Of a stretch of 64,000 nt of DNA, positions 25,440 through 33,534 are shown piece after piece. The notes under the pieces were generated by a model. It had not been told where the DNA came from. It did not search any database and saw nothing but the letters and a program-made list of their open reading frames with translations. How positions within the stretch are numbered: position 1 is the stretch's first letter; each line of letters starts with the position of its first letter. The DNA is from Streptomyces huiliensis (GTDB taxonomy: Bacteria; Actinomycetota; Actinomycetes; Streptomycetales; Streptomycetaceae): assembly GCF_020037025.1 (NCBI RefSeq), contig NZ_JAIQLH010000063.1, forward strand, positions 1 through 64,000. Direction: 5' to 3'. The translations under genes were made by a program, and so were the position numbers.

Positions 25440-27599
25440 ATGGACAACCAGCAGCTCCGCGCCGAAGCCGATGCCATCCTCGCCGAGCTCGTCGGCGCCC
25501 CAGCGGGTTCCGCGCGGCTGCGGGAGGACCAGTGGCAGGCCGTGGCGGCCCTGGTCGAGGAGCGCCGGCGGGCCCTGGTGGTGCAGCGCACCGGGTGGGG
25601 CAAGTCGGCGGTCTACTTCGTCGCCACCGCGCTGCTCCGCCGCCGCGGCGCCGGCCCTACGGTGATCGTCTCGCCGCTGCTGGCGCTCATGCGCAACCAG
25701 GTGGAGGCGGCGGAGCGGGCCGGCATCCGGGCCCGCACCATCAACTCGGCCAACCCCGAGGAGTGGGGCGCGATCCACGAGGAGATCGAACGCGGCGAGA
25801 CCGACGTCCTCCTCGTCAGCCCGGAGCGCCTCAACTCGGTGGACTTCCGCGAGCAGGCGCTGCCCAAGCTCGCGGCCACGACCGGCCTGCTGGTCGTCGA
25901 CGAGGCGCACTGCATCTCCGACTGGGGCCACGACTTCCGCCCGGACTACCGCCGGCTGCGTTCCATGCTGGCCGAACTGCCGCCCGGCGTACCGGTCCTG
26001 GCCACCACCGCGACCGCCAACGCGCGCGTCACCGCCGACGTGGCCGAGCAGCTGGGCACCGGCGCCGGTGAGGCCCTCGTCCTGCGCGGCCCGCTCGAAC
26101 GGGAGAGCCTGCGGCTCGGCGTGGTCCGGCTGCCGGACGCCGCCCACCGCCTGGCCTGGCTCGCCGCGCACCTGGACGAGCTGCCCGGCTCCGGGATCGT
26201 CTACGCGCTGACGGTGGCCGCGGCCGAGGAGGCCACGGCGTTCCTGCGGCAGCGCGGCTTCCGGGTGGCCTCCTACACCGGCCGCACCGAGAACGCCGAC
26301 CGGCTGCAGGCCGAGTCGGACCTGCTGGAGAACCGCGTCAAGGCGCTGGTGGCGACCTCGGCGCTCGGGATGGGCTTCGACAAGCCGGACCTCGGCTTCG
26401 TGGTGCACCTCGGCTCCCCGTCCTCCCCGATCGCCTACTACCAGCAGGTGGGACGCGCGGGGCGCGGAGTCGAGCACGCCGACGTGCTGCTGCTGCCGGG
26501 CCGGGAGGACGAGGCCATCTGGCGCTACTTCGCCGACACGGCGTTCCCGCCCGAGACGCAGGTCCGCCAGACCCTGTCGGCGCTCGCCGACGCGGGACGC
26601 CCGCTGTCGGTACCCGCCCTGGAGGCGGCGGTCGACCTCCGGCGCACCCGGCTGGAGACGATGCTGAAGGTCCTCGACGTGGACGGGGCGGTCAAGCGGG
26701 TCAAGGGCGGCTGGATCTCCACCGGCGAGCCGTGGGCCTACGACGCCGAGCGGTACGCCTGGGTCGCCCGGCAGCGCGCGGCCGAGCAGCAGGCCATGCG
26801 CGACTACGTCAGCACGACCGGATGCCGGATGGAGTTCCTGCGCCGGCAGCTGGACGACGAGGGGGCGGCCCCCTGCGGGCGCTGCGACACCTGCGCGGGT
26901 GCCTGGGCCGATCCGTCCGTCCCCGAGGAGGCCCTGGCGGGGGCGGCGAAGGACCTCGACCGCCCGGGAGTCGACGTCGAGCCGCGCCGGATGTGGCCGA
27001 CGGGCATGGCCGCGCTGGGCATCGACCTCAAGGGGCGCATCGCGGCCGGCGAGCAGTGCTCGCCCGGACGGGCCCTGGGACGGCTGTCGGACATCGGCTG
27101 GGGCAACCGGCTGCGCCCGCTGTTGGCCGAGAACGCCCCCGACGCGCCGGTCGGCGACGACGTGCTGCGGGCCGTGGTGACGGTCCTGGCCGACTGGGCG
27201 CGCTCGCCGGGCGGCTGGGCGCCGGGCGCCCCGGACGCCGGCGCCCGGCCGGTGGGGGTCGTCGCCGTACCGTCGCTGTCCCGCCCGCGGCTCGTCGGAT
27301 CCCTCGCGGAGGGCATCGCGGCCGTCGGCCGGCTCCCCTACCTGGGCAGCCTGACGTACACCGGGCCGGACGGCGCGCACACGGCCCGCCGGAGCAACTC
27401 CGCGCAGCGCCTCAGGGCGCTGTCCGGCGCTTTCGCGGTCTCCGGCGAGCTGACGGCCGCTTTGAAGGCATCCCCGGGGCCGGTCCTGCTCGTGGACGAC
27501 TACACCGACTCCGGCTGGACGCTGGCGGTCGCCGCCCGCGTGCTCCGCCAGGCGGGCTGCCGGCAGGTGCTTCCGCTGGTCCTCGCGGTGGCGGGCTGA
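25440..27599 (+). CDS. recQ: RecQ-type DNA helicase with C-terminal ComF-like phosphoribosyltransferase domain
   Basis: 719 residues. Helicase core: Walker A RTGWGKSA, SPLLALMRNQV, DEAH in VVDEAHCISDWGHDFRPDY, TTATAN, and YYQQVGRAGR. The zinc-binding element CRMEFLRRQL...CGRCDTC follows at about residues 460-485. The last ~120 residues (VVAVPSLSRPRLVGSLAEGIA, SNSAQRLRALSGAFAV, VLLVDDYTDSGWTLAVAAR) match the layout of a ComF-type PRTase, including the PRPP loop. Start ATG 25440 has only a poorly spaced G-run; a GTG at 25398 in frame is an alternative. Expected to unwind forks and recombination intermediates; the PRTase module may bind a nucleotide. Confidence 0.9.
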   Translation: MDNQQLRAEADAILAELVGAPAGSARLREDQWQAVAALVEERRRALVVQRTGWGKSAVYFVATALLRRRGAGPTVIVSPLLALMRNQVEAAERAGIRARTINSANPEEWGAIHEEIERGETDVLLVSPERLNSVDFREQALPKLAATTGLLVVDEAHCISDWGHDFRPDYRRLRSMLAELPPGVPVLATTATANARVTADVAEQLGTGAGEALVLRGPLERESLRLGVVRLPDAAHRLAWLAAHLDELPGSGIVYALTVAAAEEATAFLRQRGFRVASYTGRTENADRLQAESDLLENRVKALVATSALGMGFDKPDLGFVVHLGSPSSPIAYYQQVGRAGRGVEHADVLLLPGREDEAIWRYFADTAFPPETQVRQTLSALADAGRPLSVPALEAAVDLRRTRLETMLKVLDVDGAVKRVKGGWISTGEPWAYDAERYAWVARQRAAEQQAMRDYVSTTGCRMEFLRRQLDDEGAAPCGRCDTCAGAWADPSVPEEALAGAAKDLDRPGVDVEPRRMWPTGMAALGIDLKGRIAAGEQCSPGRALGRLSDIGWGNRLRPLLAENAPDAPVGDDVLRAVVTVLADWARSPGGWAPGAPDAGARPVGVVAVPSLSRPRLVGSLAEGIAAVGRLPYLGSLTYTGPDGAHTARRSNSAQRLRALSGAFAVSGELTAALKASPGPVLLVDDYTDSGWTLAVAARVLRQAGCRQVLPLVLAVAG

Positions 27600-27648
27600 G
27601 TTCTCCGGCGCCGGGCCGAGCCCCGCGCGGAGGCGTCCCCGCCCGCGG

Positions 27649-27990
27649 TCAGCCGCCGGGAGCCGTCCTCGGCGTCCCCGGCGGCCCGGTCCGGTCCTCG
27701 CCGGCCGGCCCGACGATGCGGCGGAGTTCGGCGACGTGCCCGGCGAACGCCCGCCGGCCCTCGGGCGTGAGCGCCACCCAGGTGCGCGGGTACGAGCCGC
27801 CGCGCACCTTCGTGACGGTGGCGTACCCCGCCGCCTGGAGCACCTTGACGTGCTTGCTCAGCACCGAGTCGCTCACCTCCAGGGACTCCCGGAGCACGGC
27901 GAACTCCATGGCGTCCACGACCGCCAGCATCCCGCAGATCTGCAGGCGGTTGGGCGCGTGGATCACTTCGTCGAAGGCGGGCTCCGTCAT
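27649..27990 (-). CDS. Small winged-helix transcriptional regulator
   Basis: 113 residues. Helix-turn-helix (MEFAVLRESLEVSDSVLSKH) with a beta wing (YATVTKVRGGSYPRTWVAL), typical of the ArsR/MarR-like small regulators that pair with membrane proteins. Its ATG overlaps the stop of the upstream membrane-protein gene (ATGA), so translation is coupled. Likely represses its own operon through the palindrome at 28449-28467. Confidence 0.8.
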   Translation of the reverse strand: MTEPAFDEVIHAPNRLQICGMLAVVDAMEFAVLRESLEVSDSVLSKHVKVLQAAGYATVTKVRGGSYPRTWVALTPEGRRAFAGHVAELRRIVGPAGEDRTGPPGTPRTAPGG

Positions 27991-28457
27991 CGTCCGGCCC
28001 GGATGTCCCGCCGCGCGGCCGCGTCGACCCGGAATCCCGTGAGGACGGTGAGCACTCCGATGACCAGGCCGGCGACGGCGATGGCGTAGTCCACCCCGGC
28101 GGCCCACTCGAGGGACATCCCGGTCACCGCGAGGACGGCGAAGGCCAGCGCGTAGACGCCGAAGAGCAGCGTGGCGCCGGGGGTGGCCGTGCAGCGGGCG
28201 AGGGACACCCCCGTGGCCTTGCGGGCCGCCAGACTGAGGCCCACGAGCGCCAGGAGGGCCGCGGGGACGACCGTGGACGCCATGCGCAGGCTCATCGACA
28301 GGAACAGGAGCGCGAGCAGCGCTCCGAGCCCGACGTGGTACCACCACGGTCCCGCGACGCGGTCCGCGGCCCGGCTCCGGGAGTCGGCCACGACGTCCAG
28401 GGCCGCGCGGGCGGAGCGGGGGTCCAGGCTCTCGGGGTTGCGCGAAGTACTTTCCAT
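27987..28457 (-). CDS. Small membrane protein with four predicted TM segments
   Basis: 156 residues: a soluble N-terminal ~40 residues, then hydrophobic segments (YHVGLGALLALLFLSMS, VVPAALLALVGLSL, LLFGVYALAFAVLAVTG, YAIAVAGLVIGVLTVL). Not assignable to a function. First gene of a two-gene operon with the winged-helix regulator (4-bp overlap). The ATG at 28457 lies inside a perfect inverted repeat, which suggests operator control by that regulator. Confidence 0.75.
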   Translation of the reverse strand: MESTSRNPESLDPRSARAALDVVADSRSRAADRVAGPWWYHVGLGALLALLFLSMSLRMASTVVPAALLALVGLSLAARKATGVSLARCTATPGATLLFGVYALAFAVLAVTGMSLEWAAGVDYAIAVAGLVIGVLTVLTGFRVDAAARRDIRAGR

Positions 28458-28467
28458 GACGGAAAGT
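28449..28467. promoter_or_regulatory. Palindromic operator at the start of the membrane protein/regulator operon
   Basis: ACTTTCC-ATGAC-GGAAAGT, a perfect 7-bp inverted repeat (8 of 9 when extended), overlapping the start codon of the first gene of a regulator-containing operon. Confidence 0.6.
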
Positions 28468-29139
28468 GCTACAGGACGGCGAGCGGCTTGGCAAGGGGGC
28501 CCGGCGAAGGATGACGACTTTCTGACGCGCCCTGGCGCATTCGCCGCGGGCATAGGGATGGCAAACAAAGGTTAAAGCGCCAACGATTGGCAGGAGCGGG
28601 ATGGCTTGAAAGGTTGCCTCCGCATGTGAGATGATCACTTCGTTGCGGTTACCACAGTTAACGCTCCAGGTGCTGCGGGGGGAACGTGAAGCGCGAGTGT
28701 GACGTTGGGGCAGGCGATAGGCTGCCGCCCACTCTGCGGGGAACGCGATTCGGGGGAGTCCGCGCCATTGTCGGGCGCGGAGCGGTGTGACGAATCGTAA
28801 GCGGCGTCGTGACGGCGGCCGAAAGGCCGCGCTGCGGCGCTCCTTCGTATTCCCCGGCCCCGAGCTGACGCGCGCGAACCCCGTGCTGCCGGGTGCCGTC
28901 CTTCCTTCCCTTTGATGCGGCCCCTTTTTGTTGGCGTCGACGCGGCGGAGAGCCGTTCCTGCCGTGGCCGTATTTCTTTTGTTGTGTGCTGAACAATTGA
29001 TGCGTGCGTGGTCCGGCGGCCGGAAAGCGTAAGACCGTCTTTCGTCCGGCCGGCCGCGACGTGTGTAAAGCCAATCGACGAGTGGCGCCCGGCCGGCAGC
29101 CGGCGCGTTCGCGGTTCTTTTTGTGCACTGGAGGTCCCG
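28468..29139. other. 672-bp non-coding stretch, comparatively AT-rich
   Basis: No convincing gene in any frame. Contains T-runs near 28924-28984, a GNRA-capped hairpin GCGGCC-GAAA-GGCCGC (28815-28830), and GGTTACCACAGTTAACG near 28650. Probably promoter and long leader of the downstream VTT protein gene, and an edge of the accessory block. Confidence 0.5.
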
Positions 29140-29892
29140 TTGACCACCGAGATCCGGCGTGATCACACCCGTGGGTCCCGCTTTCTCGACAAGCCGTGGC
29201 TGCCCTGGGGCGGCGCGCCCTCGTCGAGGGACCTCTTCTGCTGGTACGGCCTGTGGTTCGTCTTCGCCTACTCGCTGGCGATGTGGCCGCTCAAGCCCTG
29301 GCTCATCGGCACGAACCCGGTGCTGCTGGAAGTGCTCACGGGCAAGCAGAGCGCGATCACCATCGCGGGCGCGTTCGCCCGCGTCGGAGAAGCGCCCCTC
29401 GCGCTGGCGGTGGCCGCCGGAATTCTCGGAATGATGAAGTTCGCCTGGCTGTTCTGGCTCGCGGGCCGGCTGTGGGGCGGGAACATCGTGCGGCTCCTCG
29501 CCGGTGGTTCGCGCACGGACTCCGCGGAAACCGGGACCCCTTCGCCGGGCGGAATCCGCGGACTGCTGACCCGCGACGCGCCGGCGAGCCGATGGGTCGT
29601 CGGCGCCGCGGTCGTCCTCGCCCCGCTCCCGCTGGTCCCGGACGCGCTCGCGTTCGCCTCCGCCGGCTGGCTGGGCCTGAGCCTCCCGGCCTTCCTCCTC
29701 CTCGACCTGGCCGGCGCCGCCGCGTGGACCGGGCTGTTCACCGGCCTCGGCTACGCCATCGGGGAACCGGCGGTCGACGTGGCCGAGACCATCTCGGACC
29801 ACGCCGTCTGGATCTCCCTCCTCGTCGTCGCCGGCGGTCTGCTCCTCCAGCCGGTCCTGCGTCGCCTGCGCACCACCGGGGGCCGGTCGTGA
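29140..29892 (+). CDS. DedA/SNARE-associated (VTT-domain) membrane protein
   Basis: 250 residues with about five hydrophobic segments, including two re-entrant-like pairs (VVLAPLPLVPDALAFASAGW) and a C-terminal helix (AVWISLLVVAGGLLLQP), as in VTT/DedA scramblase-like proteins that affect lipid or undecaprenyl-phosphate translocation. TTG at 29140 is chosen because GGAGG lies 5 nt upstream. Its stop overlaps the GTG start of the response regulator (GTGA). It stands just upstream of the lanthipeptide genes; a role in immunity or envelope stress would be speculation. Confidence 0.75.
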   Translation: MTTEIRRDHTRGSRFLDKPWLPWGGAPSSRDLFCWYGLWFVFAYSLAMWPLKPWLIGTNPVLLEVLTGKQSAITIAGAFARVGEAPLALAVAAGILGMMKFAWLFWLAGRLWGGNIVRLLAGGSRTDSAETGTPSPGGIRGLLTRDAPASRWVVGAAVVLAPLPLVPDALAFASAGWLGLSLPAFLLLDLAGAAAWTGLFTGLGYAIGEPAVDVAETISDHAVWISLLVVAGGLLLQPVLRRLRTTGGRS

Positions 29893-30566
29893 CCCTCACC
29901 CTCATCGTCAACGACGAGCCGCTGTTCCGGGCCGGCCTGCGCCTGATCATCGAGTCGGCCGGGGACCTCGAAGCCCGGGTGGCGGGCGGTCGCGAGGCCC
30001 TCGCCGAAGCGCGGCGATGTCGCCCCGACGTCGTCCTCCTCGACATCCGGGCGGGTGCCACCAACGGGTTCGCCCTGCTCAGGGAGTTGCTGGAGCTGCC
30101 AAGCCCGCCGCAGGTGGCCGTGTTGTCGACGCCCGCGGTCGGCGAGTCCGTCGTCACCGCCCTGCGCATGGGAGCGGCGGGCTGCCTGCTCAAGGACACC
30201 GGGCCCGAGGAGCTGCTGGCGTCGGTGCGCGCCCTCGCCGTCGGCAACACCGTCCTGTCGACCCTGGCCGCCTCCCTGCTCATGGCGGAGCTGGAGGACG
30301 ACGTCCAGGACGCCGACGGCGCCTCCGAGGCCCGCCGGCTCACGGCCTCGCTGAGCGCACGGGAGCACGAGGTGCTGGCGATGATGGCCGAGGGGCTGTC
30401 CAACGCCGACATCGGGCGGAAGCTGCTGCTCGGCACCGGAACGGTCAAGGACTGCGTCAGCGACATCTTCAACAAGCTCAGGGTCGTCAACCGGGTCCAG
30501 GCGGCGGTGATCGCCTACCGGGCGGGTCTCTCCACCGGCACCCGGCAGACGTGCGGCGCCGCCTGA
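29889..30566 (+). CDS. NarL/LuxR-type response regulator
   Basis: 225 residues. Receiver domain with acidic pocket in IVNDEPLF, phospho-acceptor Asp in DVVLLDIRAG, and LLKDTGPEELL near the conserved Lys; C-terminal LuxR HTH (LSAREHEVLAMMAEGLSNADIGRKLLLGTGTVKDCVSDIF). No histidine kinase gene is adjacent; it is translationally coupled to the VTT membrane protein instead. Ends in a strong terminator before the lanthipeptide kinase. It is the only regulator next to the cluster and may control it through palindromes at 30731-30767, which is inference. Confidence 0.85.
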   Translation: MTLTLIVNDEPLFRAGLRLIIESAGDLEARVAGGREALAEARRCRPDVVLLDIRAGATNGFALLRELLELPSPPQVAVLSTPAVGESVVTALRMGAAGCLLKDTGPEELLASVRALAVGNTVLSTLAASLLMAELEDDVQDADGASEARRLTASLSAREHEVLAMMAEGLSNADIGRKLLLGTGTVKDCVSDIFNKLRVVNRVQAAVIAYRAGLSTGTRQTCGAA

Positions 30567-30604
30567 CACCGCGCTCCCACCCCCCCCAGCGTCACTCCGC
30601 ACAC

Positions 30605-30643
30605 CGGCGAGCTCCGGACGGTCGTCCCGTCCGGAGCTCGCCG
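30605..30643 (+). terminator. Terminator after the response regulator
   Basis: Perfect 17-bp stem CGGCGAGCTCCGGACGG / CCGTCCGGAGCTCGCCG with a 5-nt loop followed by CGTTTTC, 39 bp after the stop. It separates the VTT/regulator operon from the lanthipeptide operon. Confidence 0.93.
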
Positions 30644-30730
30644 CGTTTTCCGTACGCGCCCGTCCGGCCGTTCGTCCCCCCAGGACCGGCCGATCGACGT
30701 CCATACCCCGCTTTTCTCCAGCCACTTGGC

Positions 30731-30767
30731 GGTCGGCGCCCGACCTTCGGCAGGTGTTCCGGAACAC
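30731..30767. promoter_or_regulatory. Palindromes in the promoter region of the lanthipeptide operon
   Basis: GTGTTCCGGAACAC (30754-30767) is a perfect 14-bp palindrome 59 bp before the kinase start; GGTCGG-CGC-CCGACC (30731-30745) lies just upstream. Candidates for a regulator site. Confidence 0.45.
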
Positions 30768-30825
30768 GGCGATGAACCAGTCTGGTGCCCAGCAAAAGGA
30801 ACGGGAAACCGGAACGGGGGAAGAA

Positions 30826-31938
30826 ATGACCAGAGCACCCAGGGCCTCGCTCGCGTTCCGGCCGATCGACCTGGACGCATATCCGGACGTGGACGCGCTG
30901 CTGGCCCGGCTGGAACTCGGCCCGTTCGTACGCGACTCGGTGTCCGCGCCGGTGGGGCGCAACCACGCCTGGTCCGGCCGTACGGAAAGCGGCCGCGAGG
31001 TATTCGTCAAACGCCTCGTGGGATCGGTTCCCGACGTACGGGACCGGATGGACCGCATGCTGACGTTCGAGCGGTTCGCCGGCGGCGTACCCGAACTGAC
31101 CGCTCACATCCCGGAATTGCTCGGACACGACCGGGCGGCGGGTCTGGTGGCCTTCGCGCACGTGGAGGCGGCGAGCGGGGCCGAGCTGATGGTCGACGAG
31201 ACCTTCGGTACGGAACTGGCCCACGTCGTGGGGCGGAAGATCGGGGCCCTGCATTCCGCCGCACCCGTCGACGGGATGGATTCCACCCTGCCGGACCTGC
31301 CGAAACCCGAACTGCTGCACGCGCTGCCCCTGGGCATGTACAACGAACTGAGCTTCGCCGAACTCGAGGCGTGGCGGCTCATGCAGCGGGACGAGGCGCT
31401 GATCAAGGCCGTGGAGAACCTGCGGCACTGGGAATCAGCGGCCCCGCGTACGCCGTCCCACTGCGACTTCCGGGTGGACCAGCTGCTGGTGTGCGACGGC
31501 GGGATCCCCGTCATCGCGGACTGGGAGGAATTCCGCCTCGCGGACCCGGCCCGGGACGTGGGCGCCTTCGCGGGGGAATGGCTTTACCGTTCCGTCCTCG
31601 ACATCGTCACCAACCGGGGGGACGGCGGGGCCGAATTCCCCGACGTCGAGCTGACGCACGCGCAGGTGCTGTCCCGCGGCGCCGAGAAGATCGAGCGCCT
31701 GCTGCCCCTCGTCCACGCCTTCTGGCGCGGCTACCGGGCCTGCCGCGAGCCGGATCCTGGCTTCCCCCTCCGGGCCACCGCCTTCGCCGGCTGGCACCTG
31801 CTGGACCGGCTCGTCGCCGGCGCGTCACGGGGGCAGCGGCTCACCGGCATCGAGCGGGCGGCCGCGGGAATCGGCCGCGGCGCCCTCATCACTCCCCACA
31901 AGTTCGCCGCTCTTCTCGGATTCGAGGAAACGACATGA
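30826..31938 (+). CDS. Class V lanthipeptide kinase (LanK/LxmK-like, APH fold)
   Basis: 370 residues. Aminoglycoside-phosphotransferase-like fold: ATP-site Lys in VFVKRL (residue ~62), catalytic loop SHCDFRVDQLL (His212, Asp214, with Gln at the position usually Asn), and metal site VIADWEEFRLADPARDVGAF. In lexapeptide and pristinin biosynthesis this protein type phosphorylates core Ser/Thr before elimination; thioamitide clusters hold a relative (TvaC). ATG 30826 follows a purine-rich GGGGGAAGA site. Its stop overlaps the next ATG (ATGA), coupling it to the HopA1-like partner. No aminoglycoside resistance role is suggested by this setting. Confidence 0.88.
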   Translation: MTRAPRASLAFRPIDLDAYPDVDALLARLELGPFVRDSVSAPVGRNHAWSGRTESGREVFVKRLVGSVPDVRDRMDRMLTFERFAGGVPELTAHIPELLGHDRAAGLVAFAHVEAASGAELMVDETFGTELAHVVGRKIGALHSAAPVDGMDSTLPDLPKPELLHALPLGMYNELSFAELEAWRLMQRDEALIKAVENLRHWESAAPRTPSHCDFRVDQLLVCDGGIPVIADWEEFRLADPARDVGAFAGEWLYRSVLDIVTNRGDGGAEFPDVELTHAQVLSRGAEKIERLLPLVHAFWRGYRACREPDPGFPLRATAFAGWHLLDRLVAGASRGQRLTGIERAAAGIGRGALITPHKFAALLGFEETT

Positions 31939-32927
31939 GCGACCGCCCCGTTTCCCCCGTCCACCCCGTTTCTCCTGATCGTCCGGCTTCCCCCGACCGT
32001 CCCGTTTCCCCCGCCCTACTCGAAGCCGCCGCCCGCGTGCACGTGAGCCCGGACCGTTCCCGCGCGACCGTGGGCGAGCAGACCGTCGAGGCGGAGACCC
32101 CCAGAGAACTCCGCCGCCTCCTCTCGGACGCGCTCTACCACGAGCTGCACGCCGGGCTGTCGATGGAGGGCAGATCGCTGCCCTTCCGGCTGCGGGACGC
32201 CGACTTCGAGGCGGAGCTCGCGGAGGGCGTGCCCCACCGCGAGACGACGCTGCGCGGCCTGGTGCTGGAGGCGGGCGGCGACACCCATGTCGTCGAACTC
32301 GGCGGGCTGCGCGTCCGCGTGCTGGCCGAACGCGTCCGCGCCGACGGCACCGTCACCCCCGGCACCGTCGTCGACGTGGTCAACTCGTCCCTCCGCCCCG
32401 GCCTTTCGCCCGGTTTCTTCCTGGTCGACGGCACACGCCCGTACCGTTCCCGGGACCTGCTGCGCGTCTACGTCCACATCCGGGACTGGACCGCGGCCCG
32501 CGGCGTCTGGCAGACCGCCCTGGAACACCTGGAGGAGCACGGAGCCGCCTACCGGGCGAAGGTGATCTCCAGCAAGCTCCTGTACGCACGGCGGGACGCG
32601 CTGGTCGTCTACCTGGACCGGAGCGGCCGGCACCTGGTCGAGGGGCTCGCCGAGGCGGTCGGTGTCCTGCCCGGTATCGGCGCGGACACCTCGGCCTTCA
32701 CCCGCCGGATCCGGCCCGGTGTGGCCACCGCCTGGGAGCCGCGCGACCCCTCGCCCGGCATGGACAGCCTGAGCTTCGGCCAGCACCGCGCCAGCGTCCT
32801 GGCCAGGGCGCTGGTCGAGACGGCCGACGCGCCGGAAGCCTTCCCCCGCGTCCTCCACGACCGGCTGACCGAGGCCAACGTCGACCCCGCAGACCCCTCC
32901 CGAAACCTGGACTCACCCGAGTCCTGA
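31935..32927 (+). CDS. Class V lanthipeptide HopA1-family protein (LanY/LxmY-like)
   Basis: 330 residues. The first ~30 residues are a Pro/Ser/Asp-rich repeat. The HopA1 domain covers roughly residues 150-310: RVYVHIRDWTAARGVWQ, YRAKVISSKLLYARRDALVV, FTRRIRPGVATAWEP and SLSFGQHRASVLARAL. HopA1 is a Pseudomonas type III effector family; homologues in thioamitide (TvaD) and lexapeptide (LxmY) clusters act with the kinase, probably as the lyase that eliminates phosphate to dehydroamino acids. Overlaps the kinase by 4 bp. Followed by an 18-bp hairpin that separates it from the precursor genes. Confidence 0.88.
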   Translation: MSDRPVSPVHPVSPDRPASPDRPVSPALLEAAARVHVSPDRSRATVGEQTVEAETPRELRRLLSDALYHELHAGLSMEGRSLPFRLRDADFEAELAEGVPHRETTLRGLVLEAGGDTHVVELGGLRVRVLAERVRADGTVTPGTVVDVVNSSLRPGLSPGFFLVDGTRPYRSRDLLRVYVHIRDWTAARGVWQTALEHLEEHGAAYRAKVISSKLLYARRDALVVYLDRSGRHLVEGLAEAVGVLPGIGADTSAFTRRIRPGVATAWEPRDPSPGMDSLSFGQHRASVLARALVETADAPEAFPRVLHDRLTEANVDPADPSRNLDSPES

Positions 32928-32932
32928 CCGCC

Positions 32933-32974
32933 CTTCCGGGCGTGCGGCCCCGGCCCGGGCCGCACGCCCGGAAG
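32933..32974 (+). terminator. 18-bp perfect hairpin between lanthipeptide synthetase and precursor genes
   Basis: CTTCCGGGCGTGCGGCCC pairs perfectly with GGGCCGCACGCCCGGAAG across a 6-nt loop, starting 6 bp after the HopA1-protein stop. No U-tract follows. Could be a terminator, attenuator or RNA-processing/stability element; a promoter for the precursors may lie in 32975-33065. Confidence 0.8.
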
Positions 32975-33077
32975 GAGAACCACGGAGAGCTGAGGTGTTT
33001 CCAGGGGGCGTGCCGCGCCCCCCGGATTCGGCTCAGAGTCCGCCGATTTCTTTGCTTGTTCACGAGAAGGAGCAGTC

Positions 33078-33284
33078 ATGGAGAACAAGACCGCCACCAT
33101 CACCGACCTGGTCGCCGGCTACAGCGCCTACACCGAGGCCGGCGAGCTGAACGTCAGCGCCGCCGCCGGTGCCCCCGCCACCACCTGGATCTGCGCCTCG
33201 GTGGCCGTCTCCCGCACCAGCTCGGTCCGGTGCAGCGCCGCCGTCAGCGCGGCCAGCGGCGCCACCTACGAGTGGACCTGCTGA
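33078..33284 (+). CDS. Class V lanthipeptide precursor peptide A1
   Basis: 68 residues. Leader about residues 1-34 with LVAGYSAYTEAGEL; probable core from about residue 35 begins TTWICAS and ends GATYEWTC. The core has 3 Cys (39, 52, 68) and 12 Ser/Thr. C-terminal Cys with Thr five residues before it fits an AviMeCys ring. Charged residues are nearly absent from the core (two Arg, one Glu). RBS GAAGGAG 7-8 nt before ATG. Leader and termini resemble A2 while the middle of the core differs and is 8 residues longer. The leader/core boundary is inferred from alignment of the two peptides, not proven. Confidence 0.85.
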   Translation: MENKTATITDLVAGYSAYTEAGELNVSAAAGAPATTWICASVAVSRTSSVRCSAAVSAASGATYEWTC

Positions 33285-33342
33285 CGAGCCCCACCGGGCT
33301 CACCGCACCTTTCCTCATTCACAGTTGAAAAGGATGTGCCTT

Positions 33343-33519
33343 ATGAAGACCACCGCCATCATGGAGCTCGTCGCCGGCTACGAGACGTACGCCGAGTCCG
33401 CCGAGCTGGAGCTCGACGCGGCCGTTCCGGCCCCGGCGAGCACCCCCGTCTGCGGTGCCGCGGCCGTCTCCTGGATCGCCAGCCAGTTCGGCGCCAAGAC
33501 CTACTCGGGCGGCTGCTGA
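33343..33519 (+). CDS. Class V lanthipeptide precursor peptide A2
   Basis: 58 residues. Leader about residues 1-32 with LVAGYETYAESAEL; probable core from residue 33 begins STPVCGAAAVS and ends AKTYSGGC. Two Cys (37, 58) and five or six Ser/Thr in the core. Conserved with A1: (S/T)T-x-(I/V)-C at the N-terminus and TYxxxC at the C-terminus. ATG 33343 has AAAAGGA 8 nt upstream; an in-frame ATG at 33334 overlaps that site and is less likely. Only 58 bp after A1, with a small GAGCCC/GGGCTC hairpin between them. Could be the partner of a two-peptide lantibiotic or an independent product. Confidence 0.85.
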   Translation: MKTTAIMELVAGYETYAESAELELDAAVPAPASTPVCGAAAVSWIASQFGAKTYSGGC

Positions 33520-33534
33520 TCACCAGCCGCCCCG

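Noticed and set aside
28635..29147. Coding frames in the gap before the VTT gene
   Set aside because: Composition is atypical for proteins here, no RBS, and no recognisable motif.
30826..31938. Aminoglycoside resistance phosphotransferase
   Set aside because: The fold is similar, but the HCDFRVDQ loop and coupling to a HopA1-family gene and RiPP precursors point to a lanthipeptide kinase.
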